DNA from: Vibrio sp. 10N
Lineage (GTDB): Bacteria > Pseudomonadota > Gammaproteobacteria > Enterobacterales > Vibrionaceae
NCBI RefSeq assembly: GCF_036245475.1
Contig: NZ_BTPM01000001.1
Span: forward strand, 1,116,001 to 1,180,000
Direction: 5' to 3'
DNA: 64,000 bases
Every line of letters begins with the position of its first letter. Within the stretch, counting starts at the first letter, position 1. Below, in pieces: positions 19,505 through 28,414 of this stretch. The notes beneath the pieces are model-generated. The model had not been told where the DNA came from and searched no databases. It saw only the letters and a program-made list of their open reading frames with translations. The position numbers and the translations under genes are program-made.

Positions 19505-20905
19505 ATGACTATGCATAAACATCGAAGTGCTAACGACTCCAACGCAGTAAAGCCTAATGTCGCCAAGGCCTTGCTGCTGCGAGCCATTGCCGATATAGAT
19601 GAAGCGATCAACGAGCAAATCAACGCTATTTTGCATCATGAGCGCTTTCAACAAATTGAAGCAAGTTGGCGCGGATTACGTTATTTGTGTGGTCAAGCTG
19701 GGACGCAAGATAATCACTCTACTTGCAAAGTTAAGCTACTTAATGTGAGCTGGCGTGATTTGTGCCGAGATTCTGCGCGGGCGATAGATTTTGATCAAAG
19801 TGATCTCTTTCGTCACCTTTACACCGCTGAATTTAGTACGCCAGGTGGCGAGCCGTTTGGGTTAGTCATTGGTGATTATCAAATAACGCACCGTCCAAGA
19901 AAAGGCTACCCAGCGGCTGATTTACAAGTTTTAAGAACTATAAGTCATGTTTGCGCGGCGGCATTTGCCCCGTTTATTACCTCAGCGCAAGCATCACTTT
20001 TTGGAGTGAATCATTTCAGTGAGCTTGCGTCTGTACAAGATATCGGTGCACAGTTCTCGCAGCCTGAATACGGTCAGTGGCAAGCACTTCGAGCGATGGA
20101 AGATTCAAGGTTTCTTGCCATTGCTGCCCCAAATATATTGATGCGAGAGCCACACAAGCAAAGTGGCTCTGGTTTAACGGCTTTTCAGTTTAGAGAAACG
20201 GTTGGTTGCTCCGAGCGAGATTATCTTTGGGGAAATGCGGCTTATGGGGTGGCAGGCGTTGCAGTGCGAGCATTTCGAGAGTCAGGGTGGTTTAGCCAAA
20301 TACGAGGCATGCAACCCAGTAAGCTGAAGCATGGCTTAATGGTTGAAATCCCGAGCAGCGGCTTTGAGCACTCGAGAAGCTCGCATTCGCCAAGGCCGAG
20401 TGTCAATTTACAAATTGGCGATCGACTGGAAGCAGAACTCTCCGACAATGGCTTTATCGCTATTTCGACGTTACCTCATACGCCTCATTTGGTGTTGTAC
20501 AGCAACACCACAGTTAACTTACCCGTCTCTTTCGATAAGCAAAGCGCTTCGGTCAATGCCCGCCTTTCCTCCATGTTGCAATACATGCTTTGTGTGGCGC
20601 GTTTTGCTCATTACCTCAAGGTTATGGGGCGCGACAAAGTTGGGGGGTACAACACGGCGCAGCAGATCGAGAACGAAATGCAGCGCTGGCTGCATCAGTA
20701 CACTGCGGCATCAGATGAAGCATCGGATGAGATTCGAGCCAAGTATCCCTTAAATGAGGCCAAAATTCAGGTCAAAGAGCAGCAAGCAAAGCCCGGTCAT
20801 TACTACTCTGTTATTCATCTTCGCCCCCATTTTCAGTTGGAGCATATGGTCTCCAACATCCGGTTGATTACGGAGTTATCACCCATTTTTACCCAAGTAG
20901 GATAA
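19505..20905 (+). CDS. Second TssC-family protein (ImpD-like)
   Basis: 466 residues from ATG 19505. It is clearly homologous to TssC along its whole length: SWRGLRYLCGQ, TAEFSTPGGEPFGLVIGDYQ, HYLKVMGRDKVGGY and [18 protein letters not shown]. It is shorter at the N-terminus, lacking roughly the first 45 residues of TssC, the part expected to matter for sheath handling. It is not a broken copy, because the frame is intact. In the rhizobial imp locus, impC and impD both belong to this family and are followed by impE, the same order as here. Whether it is built into the sheath or has a modifying role is unknown. Confidence 0.85.
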   Translation: MTMHKHRSANDSNAVKPNVAKALLLRAIADIDEAINEQINAILHHERFQQIEASWRGLRYLCGQAGTQDNHSTCKVKLLNVSWRDLCRDSARAIDFDQSDLFRHLYTAEFSTPGGEPFGLVIGDYQITHRPRKGYPAADLQVLRTISHVCAAAFAPFITSAQASLFGVNHFSELASVQDIGAQFSQPEYGQWQALRAMEDSRFLAIAAPNILMREPHKQSGSGLTAFQFRETVGCSERDYLWGNAAYGVAGVAVRAFRESGWFSQIRGMQPSKLKHGLMVEIPSSGFEHSRSSHSPRPSVNLQIGDRLEAELSDNGFIAISTLPHTPHLVLYSNTTVNLPVSFDKQSASVNARLSSMLQYMLCVARFAHYLKVMGRDKVGGYNTAQQIENEMQRWLHQYTAASDEASDEIRAKYPLNEAKIQVKEQQAKPGHYYSVIHLRPHFQLEHMVSNIRLITELSPIFTQVG

Positions 20906-20908
20906 AGG

Positions 20909-21718
20909 ATGCAAAATACCATTAATCGGCTCATTCAAGATGGGCAGTTGAACCAAGCGTTATCAGTGGTTACGGAGCAGCTCAAACATGAGCCCAGTAA
21001 TCATGAGTTACGCAGCATTTTTATCGAGTTGCTGTGCATTGATGGCCAACTAGAGCGCGCTGACCAGCAGCTGGATCTGATTGTCAAACAAGCTCCAGAG
21101 ATGTTGCCGGGTGTGGTAAACCTCCGACAAATAGTGAGAGCCGCGCAAGCAAGACTCGACTTTGCCGAAGGTGGAGATACAGCAGCGACTATCGGCAACC
21201 CCGGTGAGAGTTTTTCCGCGTTATTGAAGCTTAGGGTAGCACTGCGAGAGAACAACGCTGATGAGGTGGAAAGCTGCACTCAAAGGATGGAACAAACCCG
21301 TGACAATGTTTCGCTAAAGGTGAATGGCTTGCACCGGTATTTGATTCGGGATGTGGATGACACCTTAGCTGGTTTTATAGAGATGTTTGGTACCAATGGC
21401 AAATATTACCTTATCCCTATTTCGGAAGTTTCGAATCTGGAGATGTTGCCCGCGGAGTCGCTTTTTGAGCTCATTTGGCGCAAAGCGAAGGTTGAGATAA
21501 GTAGCGGCGATTGTGGAGAGGTCTTTGTTCCGTTGACTTACGTTGCGAGTCACAGTGAGGCAGAGAAGTTAGCTAGAGAGACGGACTGGCAGAAAGTACT
21601 AGATACCGATGTTTATCAGGGCAGAGGGCGAAAGCTATGGTTGGTCGATGATGGCGCAATGGAGCTCTTTGAGCTGAAATCGATTTTGAGATCAGAAACT
21701 GTTGAGGCGATGGAATAA
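20909..21718 (+). CDS. tagJ: T6SS accessory protein TagJ (ImpE family)
   Basis: 269 residues. The N-terminal 90 residues are TPR-like helices (LNQALSVVTEQLKHEPSN). The C-terminal domain has the ImpE features FIEMFGTNGKYYLIPISEV and VFVPLTYVASH. In Pseudomonas aeruginosa TagJ binds the N-terminus of TssB and may modulate ClpV-driven disassembly. It starts 3 bases after the second tssC-like gene, and its stop overlaps the tssE start (TAATG). Confidence 0.9.
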   Translation: MQNTINRLIQDGQLNQALSVVTEQLKHEPSNHELRSIFIELLCIDGQLERADQQLDLIVKQAPEMLPGVVNLRQIVRAAQARLDFAEGGDTAATIGNPGESFSALLKLRVALRENNADEVESCTQRMEQTRDNVSLKVNGLHRYLIRDVDDTLAGFIEMFGTNGKYYLIPISEVSNLEMLPAESLFELIWRKAKVEISSGDCGEVFVPLTYVASHSEAEKLARETDWQKVLDTDVYQGRGRKLWLVDDGAMELFELKSILRSETVEAME

Positions 21719-22170
21719 TGGCGAGTCTGTTGAGTTCACCGTTATTTGACCGACTGGAACAAAGTCACACCGACAGAAGTGAACAGTCTCATCGCCAGCG
21801 ACTTCGCAATGCGATTCGACGCGACCTTGAAGGGTTATTGAATGCCAAGGTGAGTTGGCTAACTTGGCCTGAATGGTATCACCAACTTGACCAATCGTTA
21901 CTGAGCTTTGGGCTGCCCGATTTTTCCTCGATGCCATTGAGTAGTCAGGATGGTCGTGAACGTCTGTGTGCCACAATCGAAGAAACGATCGCCAAGTTTG
22001 AGCCTCGCCTGACGGAGGTTTCAGTTGAAGCTGTGGATGATGAAGCATCGTTAGAGCGGGTGCTAAAAATAAAAATTCATGCTCTATGTGTAGGGGAGTA
22101 TGAAGCGGAACCCATTGTGTTCGATTCTCAAGTGGAGCCAGTTTGCCTTGGCATATCGGTGTCGGAGTAG
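21718..22170 (+). CDS. tssE: T6SS baseplate protein TssE (gp25-like)
   Basis: 150 residues. It has the gp25/lysozyme-like core LRNAIRRDLEGLLNA and a conserved SFGLPDFSS, then IEETIAKFEPRL. TssE is the sheath-initiating baseplate wedge subunit. It starts one base inside the tagJ stop and is followed by tssF after 2 bases. Confidence 0.93.
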   Translation: MASLLSSPLFDRLEQSHTDRSEQSHRQRLRNAIRRDLEGLLNAKVSWLTWPEWYHQLDQSLLSFGLPDFSSMPLSSQDGRERLCATIEETIAKFEPRLTEVSVEAVDDEASLERVLKIKIHALCVGEYEAEPIVFDSQVEPVCLGISVSE

Positions 22171-22172
22171 TC

Positions 22173-23999
22173 ATGAGTGATGAACTATTGAAGTACTACA
22201 ATCGAGAGCTCGCCTATCTAAGACATATGGGAAGTGAGTTTGCTGAGCGACACCCTAAGATTGCTGGCAATCTAAAGATTAGCGGTGAGCATATTGAGGA
22301 TCCCCATGTATCTCGATTACTCGAAGGCGTCGCTCTACTGACGGCTCAAATAAGGCAAAAATTGGATGACAGTTTTCCTGAGTTAACGGAGGCCTTAGTC
22401 GGAAAACTCTTTCCTGATTATCACGCACCCATTCCGTCTAGCTCGATTATTAAGCTGACGACTGAAAATATGACCGATAACGGCCTAACGATTCCTTCGG
22501 GTACAAAGGTCGAGTCTATAGCCGATGGTTATAAAAACTGTTTATTTAAGACTTGTTACGATACTAAGCTTTGGCCAGCTGAAATCTCGTTGGCAAAGTT
22601 CAGAGGTGCGCCTTTTGAGGCGCCTAAACCTGCGTTTGATGCTGCGGCTTTATCCGTACTCAAGCTGCGACTAAGCAGCAATTATTCCGATATTAAACTC
22701 AAAGATATTGGTATAGATAGGCTGAGGCTCTACTTAAATGGGCAGCCTCAGCTTAGCTATGAGCTCTATCAGCTGCTTAATCAATCATTGGTCGGCATTG
22801 CTTTGTCGTCAGTAAGCAGCTTAAAGCCTATTACGTATCTTTCTCCGAAACATATCGCTCCAGTTGGGTTTGAAAGCAACCAGAAAGTGGTGCCTTATGG
22901 TGATAAGTCGTTTGATGGCTACCGTTTATTGGTTGAGTATTTTGTTTGTCCTGAAAAGTTCTTATTTGTCGATTTAAATGAGTTGCAACCGGATTGGTTT
23001 GGCGATGAAAGTGAGGTCGATATTTATCTGTATTTTGATCGCGATTCAGAAGTGCTAGTCAAACAGCTGACCGCTCAAAATGTGCTGCTCGGCTGCGTAC
23101 CGATAGTGAACACCTTCGATACTGAGCTTGAGCCTATTCGGTTGAATCCGGCTTACTTCGAGCACAAGTTGGTGGCACGCAATCAAGATACTAACAGTTC
23201 GGAAATTATCTCTATAAGACATGTGGAGGCCTATGACCAACATGATAGTCAAGTTGATGTATCGCCTTTCTATGGATCTGCTTGTCATGATGAATCCTCA
23301 GCTTTGTATTGGTCGTTGCGCCGAGAGGTGACAAATGGCAGCGAGGAGGGGGGGGAGCAGGGTACTGATTCGTTTCTTTCAATGGTAAGCAGCACGGCTA
23401 AGCCTATAGAACTGGATCGACAAGAGCGTTGGTTGGTGAATGTGAGTGCAACGTGCAGCAACCGCAATCTGCCTAGCCAATTGCCGACCCGTAAAGAGCA
23501 GCTCACACTATTGATTTCTAGTTACCAAGACCTTTTGAAAACCAATACACGTTGCTTGAAGTCCTTTAGTAAACCGGTGAGACCGAAGATGTTTGAGTCG
23601 TCGCGTTGGCAATTGGTCAGTCAACTATCCCTCAATCACTTTGCTAATGATCCGGATGGGACAATGCTGAAAACAGTATTGCAGCTCTATGATTTCACTC
23701 ACGCGCCGCAAACCAAAGTTCTGGTTGAATCTATTCGCAAGATTGAGTTGCGAAGTGCTACAGCAAGAGTAAGGCAGTCTGGAAGAGTTGGCATATGCCA
23801 AGGAAACGAGATGGTGGTTGAGTTCTCAGGTCGAGATGTGTCTGGGAGTCAGTTGTTTTTCTTCGGGCAAGTACTGGCGCACTTTTTAGCACAGTATGTG
23901 GTGGTAAATAGTTTTTGTCGGTTAACGATTACATTGACCGGAGCTCATGAGCCAGTGCACTGCTGGCCAGCAATGTCGGGTACGCAGGAGTTACTGTGA
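22173..23999 (+). CDS. tssF: T6SS baseplate protein TssF
   Basis: 608 residues from ATG 22173, with GGAG just upstream; the longer frame from 22143 runs back into tssE. The N-terminal signature YYNRELAYLRHMGSEFAERHPKIAG is diagnostic. TssF forms the baseplate wedge with TssE and TssG. The stop overlaps the tssG start (GTGA). Confidence 0.95.
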   Translation: MSDELLKYYNRELAYLRHMGSEFAERHPKIAGNLKISGEHIEDPHVSRLLEGVALLTAQIRQKLDDSFPELTEALVGKLFPDYHAPIPSSSIIKLTTENMTDNGLTIPSGTKVESIADGYKNCLFKTCYDTKLWPAEISLAKFRGAPFEAPKPAFDAAALSVLKLRLSSNYSDIKLKDIGIDRLRLYLNGQPQLSYELYQLLNQSLVGIALSSVSSLKPITYLSPKHIAPVGFESNQKVVPYGDKSFDGYRLLVEYFVCPEKFLFVDLNELQPDWFGDESEVDIYLYFDRDSEVLVKQLTAQNVLLGCVPIVNTFDTELEPIRLNPAYFEHKLVARNQDTNSSEIISIRHVEAYDQHDSQVDVSPFYGSACHDESSALYWSLRREVTNGSEEGGEQGTDSFLSMVSSTAKPIELDRQERWLVNVSATCSNRNLPSQLPTRKEQLTLLISSYQDLLKTNTRCLKSFSKPVRPKMFESSRWQLVSQLSLNHFANDPDGTMLKTVLQLYDFTHAPQTKVLVESIRKIELRSATARVRQSGRVGICQGNEMVVEFSGRDVSGSQLFFFGQVLAHFLAQYVVVNSFCRLTITLTGAHEPVHCWPAMSGTQELL

Positions 24000-24982
24000 G
24001 TGCACTGAATGGTCAAGGACTGGAAACCATTGAGCAGTTTCACCACTATGTCGCAGCACTTGAAAATGCGCTAGCGGGCAAAGAGGGTCGAGTGGGTACA
24101 GATGCATTGCCAAGCTCTGAGTTACTGCATTTTCGATCTTGTACCCATTTAGGCTTCCCAGGCAAAGCGGTTGAAAAAATTGTCGAACCGAATGGCGAGC
24201 GAAGCCAATATGAGCTCTTAGTCGGCTTCTTGGGGCTGATCGGTCCAAGCGGCGTAATGCCAAGGCACTTTAGTGAGAGAGTGTTGCGGGAAACGAAAAA
24301 GAGAGATGCGGCCACCGCTGATTTTCTCGACATTTTTCATCACCGATTGATCGCTTTGTATCACCGTGCCTGGGAAAAATATCACCATCCAACGCTGTAT
24401 CAGCATTATTTACAAACTGGCGTGCCAGATGCGATTACTCGAATGTTATTTGTTATTTCGGGTGCCCAAAGTGATCTTGAGGCACGTTATGCAGGGCTTT
24501 TGGCCCATCCTAACCGAAACACTAAAAGCCTCAAACAAATCCTTGAGCATATGTCGGGGTGTGATGTTGATATAGAGGAGCGAGTGGGACGATGGTTGCA
24601 CGTCGAACCTGATCAGCAAAGTCGGCTTGCTAGTCGAATTGAGGAACGCGGGCAGTTTGCATGTTTAGGTGAAGGAGTCTTGGTGGGGAAGCGCGTATGG
24701 GATGTGAATTCGACCATTGCCATTACATTACGTCCCCATAGTCGCGCTAAAGCTGAGCGTTATATGCCTCAATCTCCTGCCTTGAAGATTCTTAAGGGTA
24801 TAACCAAAGCCTACTTGCCAACCCACATTCATTCTGTTTGGCAACTGGCGGTGAAAACAGGGGATTTGCCAGTGTCGACTGTCGGAGCGACAGACGTTGG
24901 CTTAGGGCACGGCACTTTGCTGGCTTACCCTGCTAAGCGTGGACATCAAATTATTAATATTTCAATTGGAACTGGGCATTAA
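23996..24982 (+). CDS. tssG: T6SS baseplate protein TssG
   Basis: 328 residues from a GTG overlapping the tssF stop. It shows the family pattern FRSCTHLGFPGKAVEKI, LVGFLGLIGPSGVMPRHFSE and FLDIFHHRLIALYHRAWEKY. TssG partners TssF in the baseplate wedge. It ends 20 bases before tssH. Confidence 0.95.
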   Translation: MSALNGQGLETIEQFHHYVAALENALAGKEGRVGTDALPSSELLHFRSCTHLGFPGKAVEKIVEPNGERSQYELLVGFLGLIGPSGVMPRHFSERVLRETKKRDAATADFLDIFHHRLIALYHRAWEKYHHPTLYQHYLQTGVPDAITRMLFVISGAQSDLEARYAGLLAHPNRNTKSLKQILEHMSGCDVDIEERVGRWLHVEPDQQSRLASRIEERGQFACLGEGVLVGKRVWDVNSTIAITLRPHSRAKAERYMPQSPALKILKGITKAYLPTHIHSVWQLAVKTGDLPVSTVGATDVGLGHGTLLAYPAKRGHQIINISIGTGH

Positions 24983-25002
24983 AAGGAAAACAGGACGTAA
25001 TT

Positions 25003-27594
25003 ATGTCAACAATGAGCCTAACAACGTTAGTGGAAAAATTGTCACCCACCGCAACGGTGAGTCTCGAAGCGGCGGCGTCGCTTTGTAATAGTCGAAGTCA
25101 TAGCAGCGTTGAAATACAACATTGGCTTTTGGCTATGTGCCAGCAGTCGAGTAGTGACTTGTTGGTTGTGTGTGAGCAGTATGAAGTGAATGTCGACAGG
25201 CTCGTTTTTGCCCTTAATCAGGATCTTGAATCGTTAAAGTCGGGTCATGATAGCGCGCCTAGCTTATCGAAGCAGTTGGTCTCGTTGATTGAATCGGCTT
25301 GGGTGAGCTCAACGTTGGCATTTGGTGAAACTGCTATTGAGCCTATCCACGTGATTCATGCTTTGCTCAGCGATGAAAGCTTGATCCCTTTTACCCCGGG
25401 TTACTTACAGAAACTGTCTGTGATTGATCCCGGGGAGCTGGTTAAAAACTGGCAAGGTAGTCACACGGGCTCCGATTTATCACTAAAAGATACTTCGCTT
25501 TTAAGTGCGACTTCATCGTCTCCAAACCTTGAGCAGTTTACCGTTGATTTGACACAGATAGCTAAAGAAGGGGGCCTTGATCCCATACTTGGCCGTGATG
25601 ATGAGATACGGCAAATCATCGATGTGTTGATGCGTCGACGTCAAAATAACCCTATTCTCACTGGTGAAGCTGGTGTGGGTAAAACAGCGGTAGTCGAAGG
25701 TTTTGCGCAGCGGATTGCAAAAGGTGATGTGCCAGAAAGTCTGCGTGATGTCAGAGTATTGTCGCTAGATTTAGCTCTGCTTCAGGCTGGCGCAGGTGTG
25801 AAAGGTGAGTTTGAGAATAGGCTTAAAAACGTTATCAAAGAAGTGAAAGCGTCGGTTGCACCAATCGTCATTTTTATTGACGAAGCACATTCGTTAATTG
25901 GTAGCGGAGGTGGATCGGGTCAAAATGATGCGGCAAATATTCTTAAGCCGGCATTAGCTCGAGGTGAGCTTCGAACAATTGCAGCAACGACCTGGGCGGA
26001 ATACAAAAAATACTTTGAAAAAGACGCGGCATTGACTCGTCGTTTCCAAGTCGTAAAAGTGGAAGAGCCGAGTGAAGAGCTAGCGATTACTATGCTCAGG
26101 GGACTGCTTCCTGTTATGGAAGCACATCATAACGTCGCGATTACAGACGAAGCGTTGCAAGCTGCGGTCAAACTGTCGAGTCGATATATTAATGGTCGTC
26201 AACTTCCCGATAAAGCAGTGGCCTTGCTCGATACGGCGTGCGCCAGAGTCGCGATTAGTCAAGTTGCTACCCCTGCCAATGTTGAATGCCTCGATAGACA
26301 ATATGATGCCTTAATTGCAGAGCGAAGCTTGCTGGAACAAGAGCAAGCTACTGGTTCAAATCATAGTGGGAAAATTGCGGTGTTAACTGAGCAGCTTGAT
26401 GAGGTTAGCAAGCAACGAAAATTAGCTAATGCAAATTGGCAGTGGCAACGAGAGCAGTTGGAATCGGCAATTGCCCTAAAGCATCAAATTCTATCTGCTG
26501 CAGATACAGACGTAACCGATGTCTGTCAGCAACTGACAGAAGTGAAAGCATCACTGAATGAGTTCGAGCAGAGTATGGTTCATCTGGAGGTTGATGAAAA
26601 CTTAGTTGCGCAAGTGATTTCAGACTGGACTGGAATACCACTTGGGCGAATGAGAGTCGACCAGTTGGCAGCGCTACGAGCACTGACGCCGCGCCTTCAA
26701 CAGCGCATCATAGGTCAAGATCATGCTCTGGATCGAATTAGCCAAGTGGTTAAAACTGCCCGCATGAAACTGAGCGATGAAAATAAACCTGACGGGGTAT
26801 TTTTGTTAACAGGACCAAGTGGTACGGGTAAGACAGAAACGGCGTTAGCACTCGCTCAGCAAATTTATGGTAGTGATGATAGTGTCACTGTTATTAATAT
26901 GTCTGAATTTAAAGAAGAGCACAAAGTTTCTTTATTGCTTGGCTCCCCTCCAGGATATGTTGGATATGGAGAAGGAGGAGTATTAACCGAAGCGGTTAGA
27001 CGTAAGCCTTACAGTGTGATACTTCTCGATGAAATGGAAAAAGCGCATCCTAGTGTACAAGATGTTTTTTACCAGATCTTCGATAAAGGTATAATAAAGG
27101 ACGGCGAAGGGACGGATATAGATTTTAAAAATTGCATTATTATCATTACTTCGAATGTTGGTTCTGAAACAACGGAGAATTTATTTGAAGATAGAGAAAC
27201 AGCACCGGGAGCAGAAGGACTGACCGAAGCGTTGCAGAACGATCTTCTGGAAGCATTCAAGCCTGCTTTTTTGGGAAGACTGAACATTATCCCTTATGTG
27301 CCTTTAAGCCAAAGTGACATAGAGGCCATTACTAAGTTGCAACTTGATAGAGTGGCGAATCGATATCGAGAGCACTACCAGGCTGATCTTACTTTTGATG
27401 AGAGTGTCATATTACATATCAATAAAACTACAAATAATGTGGGAGTTGGAGCTAGGGCGATTCAACTACATATACAGAATGTACTATTACCATTTTTATC
27501 GGAACTATTAATGGAAAGGTTAGTAGAAGAGAAAGACATGCCTGCAATTCAATTATCAATTGAGGGTGATACTTACGTTTCTGTAAATACTTAA
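25003..27594 (+). CDS. tssH: T6SS sheath-recycling AAA+ ATPase TssH (ClpV)
   Basis: 863 residues. It has the N-terminal Clp-N domain (about 1-165), a first AAA+ module with [13 protein letters not shown] and IFIDEAHSL, a middle coiled region, and a second AAA+ module with [13 protein letters not shown] and [11 protein letters not shown]. ClpV strips and recycles contracted TssBC sheaths. Base composition becomes visibly more AT-rich over the last 700 bases and into the gap before hcp. This is the last gene of the closely spaced run; 210 bases separate it from hcp. Confidence 0.95.
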   Translation: MSTMSLTTLVEKLSPTATVSLEAAASLCNSRSHSSVEIQHWLLAMCQQSSSDLLVVCEQYEVNVDRLVFALNQDLESLKSGHDSAPSLSKQLVSLIESAWVSSTLAFGETAIEPIHVIHALLSDESLIPFTPGYLQKLSVIDPGELVKNWQGSHTGSDLSLKDTSLLSATSSSPNLEQFTVDLTQIAKEGGLDPILGRDDEIRQIIDVLMRRRQNNPILTGEAGVGKTAVVEGFAQRIAKGDVPESLRDVRVLSLDLALLQAGAGVKGEFENRLKNVIKEVKASVAPIVIFIDEAHSLIGSGGGSGQNDAANILKPALARGELRTIAATTWAEYKKYFEKDAALTRRFQVVKVEEPSEELAITMLRGLLPVMEAHHNVAITDEALQAAVKLSSRYINGRQLPDKAVALLDTACARVAISQVATPANVECLDRQYDALIAERSLLEQEQATGSNHSGKIAVLTEQLDEVSKQRKLANANWQWQREQLESAIALKHQILSAADTDVTDVCQQLTEVKASLNEFEQSMVHLEVDENLVAQVISDWTGIPLGRMRVDQLAALRALTPRLQQRIIGQDHALDRISQVVKTARMKLSDENKPDGVFLLTGPSGTGKTETALALAQQIYGSDDSVTVINMSEFKEEHKVSLLLGSPPGYVGYGEGGVLTEAVRRKPYSVILLDEMEKAHPSVQDVFYQIFDKGIIKDGEGTDIDFKNCIIIITSNVGSETTENLFEDRETAPGAEGLTEALQNDLLEAFKPAFLGRLNIIPYVPLSQSDIEAITKLQLDRVANRYREHYQADLTFDESVILHINKTTNNVGVGARAIQLHIQNVLLPFLSELLMERLVEEKDMPAIQLSIEGDTYVSVNT

Positions 27595-27804
27595 TTGTTA
27601 ATAATATCGAATGCTGTTGTTGAAGTAGCGTAGGCCTAATTTAGGTTTTATAAATATACAAGTCAATATTAAAGATTATGTTCTAGGTCGAATGCTGATG
27701 CTATTAGTTGAAGACGTAGGGCAGCGATTAAACACGTCTGTGTTTTATGATGAAATATCCGTAATGGATAGTTAATTTAAATATAGCAGCTAAAGGAGAT
27801 TAGC
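27595..27804 (+). promoter_or_regulatory. AT-rich gap before hcp, likely carrying its own promoter
   Basis: 210 bases without a gene. A 6-bp hairpin AGACGT/ACGTCT lies around 27712-27748. An AAAGGAG ribosome site (27793-27799) precedes the hcp start. I find no clear sigma-54 or sigma-70 match, so the separate promoter is inferred only from the spacing and the usual high expression of Hcp. Confidence 0.35.
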
Positions 27805-28284
27805 ATGCAAGCTAATACTTATTTGAAGTACGGTGACATTAAAGGCGAAGCAACGGCTGAGCAATATAAAGATCTTATCACTTTGTTGTCAGTGGATTGG
27901 GCCGTAAATCGTGAAATTACGTCGTACACAGGTACAGCGCAAGATCGTGAAGCCAGCGCTACGCGTTTGGGTGACATTACCATTACTAAACTACAGGACA
28001 AAGCGTCACCTGACCTGTTTAAAGAAGCAACAATTGGTAAAGGCAAGCCAGCGGTTTTTCATATCACCAAGCAGGGTGAAAAAGTAGAAGAAATCATGAA
28101 GATCGAGCTAACTGATGCAATGATTTCTAACTATTCAGTATCGATTCAAGATGATCGTCCAACGGAGAGCATCACTATTTCTTATACCGAGATGATGATG
28201 ACGGTGACGCCAACGGACGATCAGAACAATGTTCAAGCGCCACTGGTATACGGCTACAGCGGTGTGAAAGGTCAACAAATGTAA
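27805..28284 (+). CDS. hcp: T6SS tube protein Hcp
   Basis: 159 residues, near the family's 160-170. It opens MQANTYLKYGDIKGEATAEQ and contains IELTDAMISNYSV and SISYTEMMMTVTP, consistent with a standalone Hcp1-type protein without a toxin extension. Hexamers stack into the inner tube that is fired from the cell. It is followed by two strong hairpins and then vgrG. Confidence 0.93.
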   Translation: MQANTYLKYGDIKGEATAEQYKDLITLLSVDWAVNREITSYTGTAQDREASATRLGDITITKLQDKASPDLFKEATIGKGKPAVFHITKQGEKVEEIMKIELTDAMISNYSVSIQDDRPTESITISYTEMMMTVTPTDDQNNVQAPLVYGYSGVKGQQM

Positions 28285-28295
28285 GTCATAAATAC

Positions 28296-28371
28296 GAGAC
28301 ACTTCGGTAACGTTGTTGTCTCTAAAAGTCCTCAAACTGCAGGGTGTGACTTCGCACTCTGCATTTTGAGG
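28296..28371 (+). promoter_or_regulatory. Two consecutive RNA hairpins between hcp and vgrG
   Basis: First: GAGACA (28296-28301) with TGTCTC (28317-28322). Second: CCTCAAA (28330-28336) with TTTGAGG (28365-28371), then after a 2-base bulge on each side GCAGGGTG (28339-28346) with CACTCTGC (28355-28362) and an 8-base loop. The second is about 15 bp and lacks a T run, so it is more likely an RNA-stabilising or attenuating element than a full terminator. Confidence 0.6.
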
Positions 28372-28414
28372 CGTTCTACAAAACTTCGGTTGTTTATCAG
28401 TAATAGGTTCGGCA

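Noticed and set aside
19505..20905. Second tssC as a degenerate or frameshifted duplicate
   Set aside because: It is one open frame of 466 codons with conserved core motifs and its own overlap-spaced neighbours, so it looks functional.
27595..27804. Sigma-54 promoter for hcp, as in V. cholerae
   Set aside because: No TGGCAC-N5-TTGC-like element with GG and GC at the right distance is visible in the gap. The best match near 6730 in the fha region has the wrong spacing.
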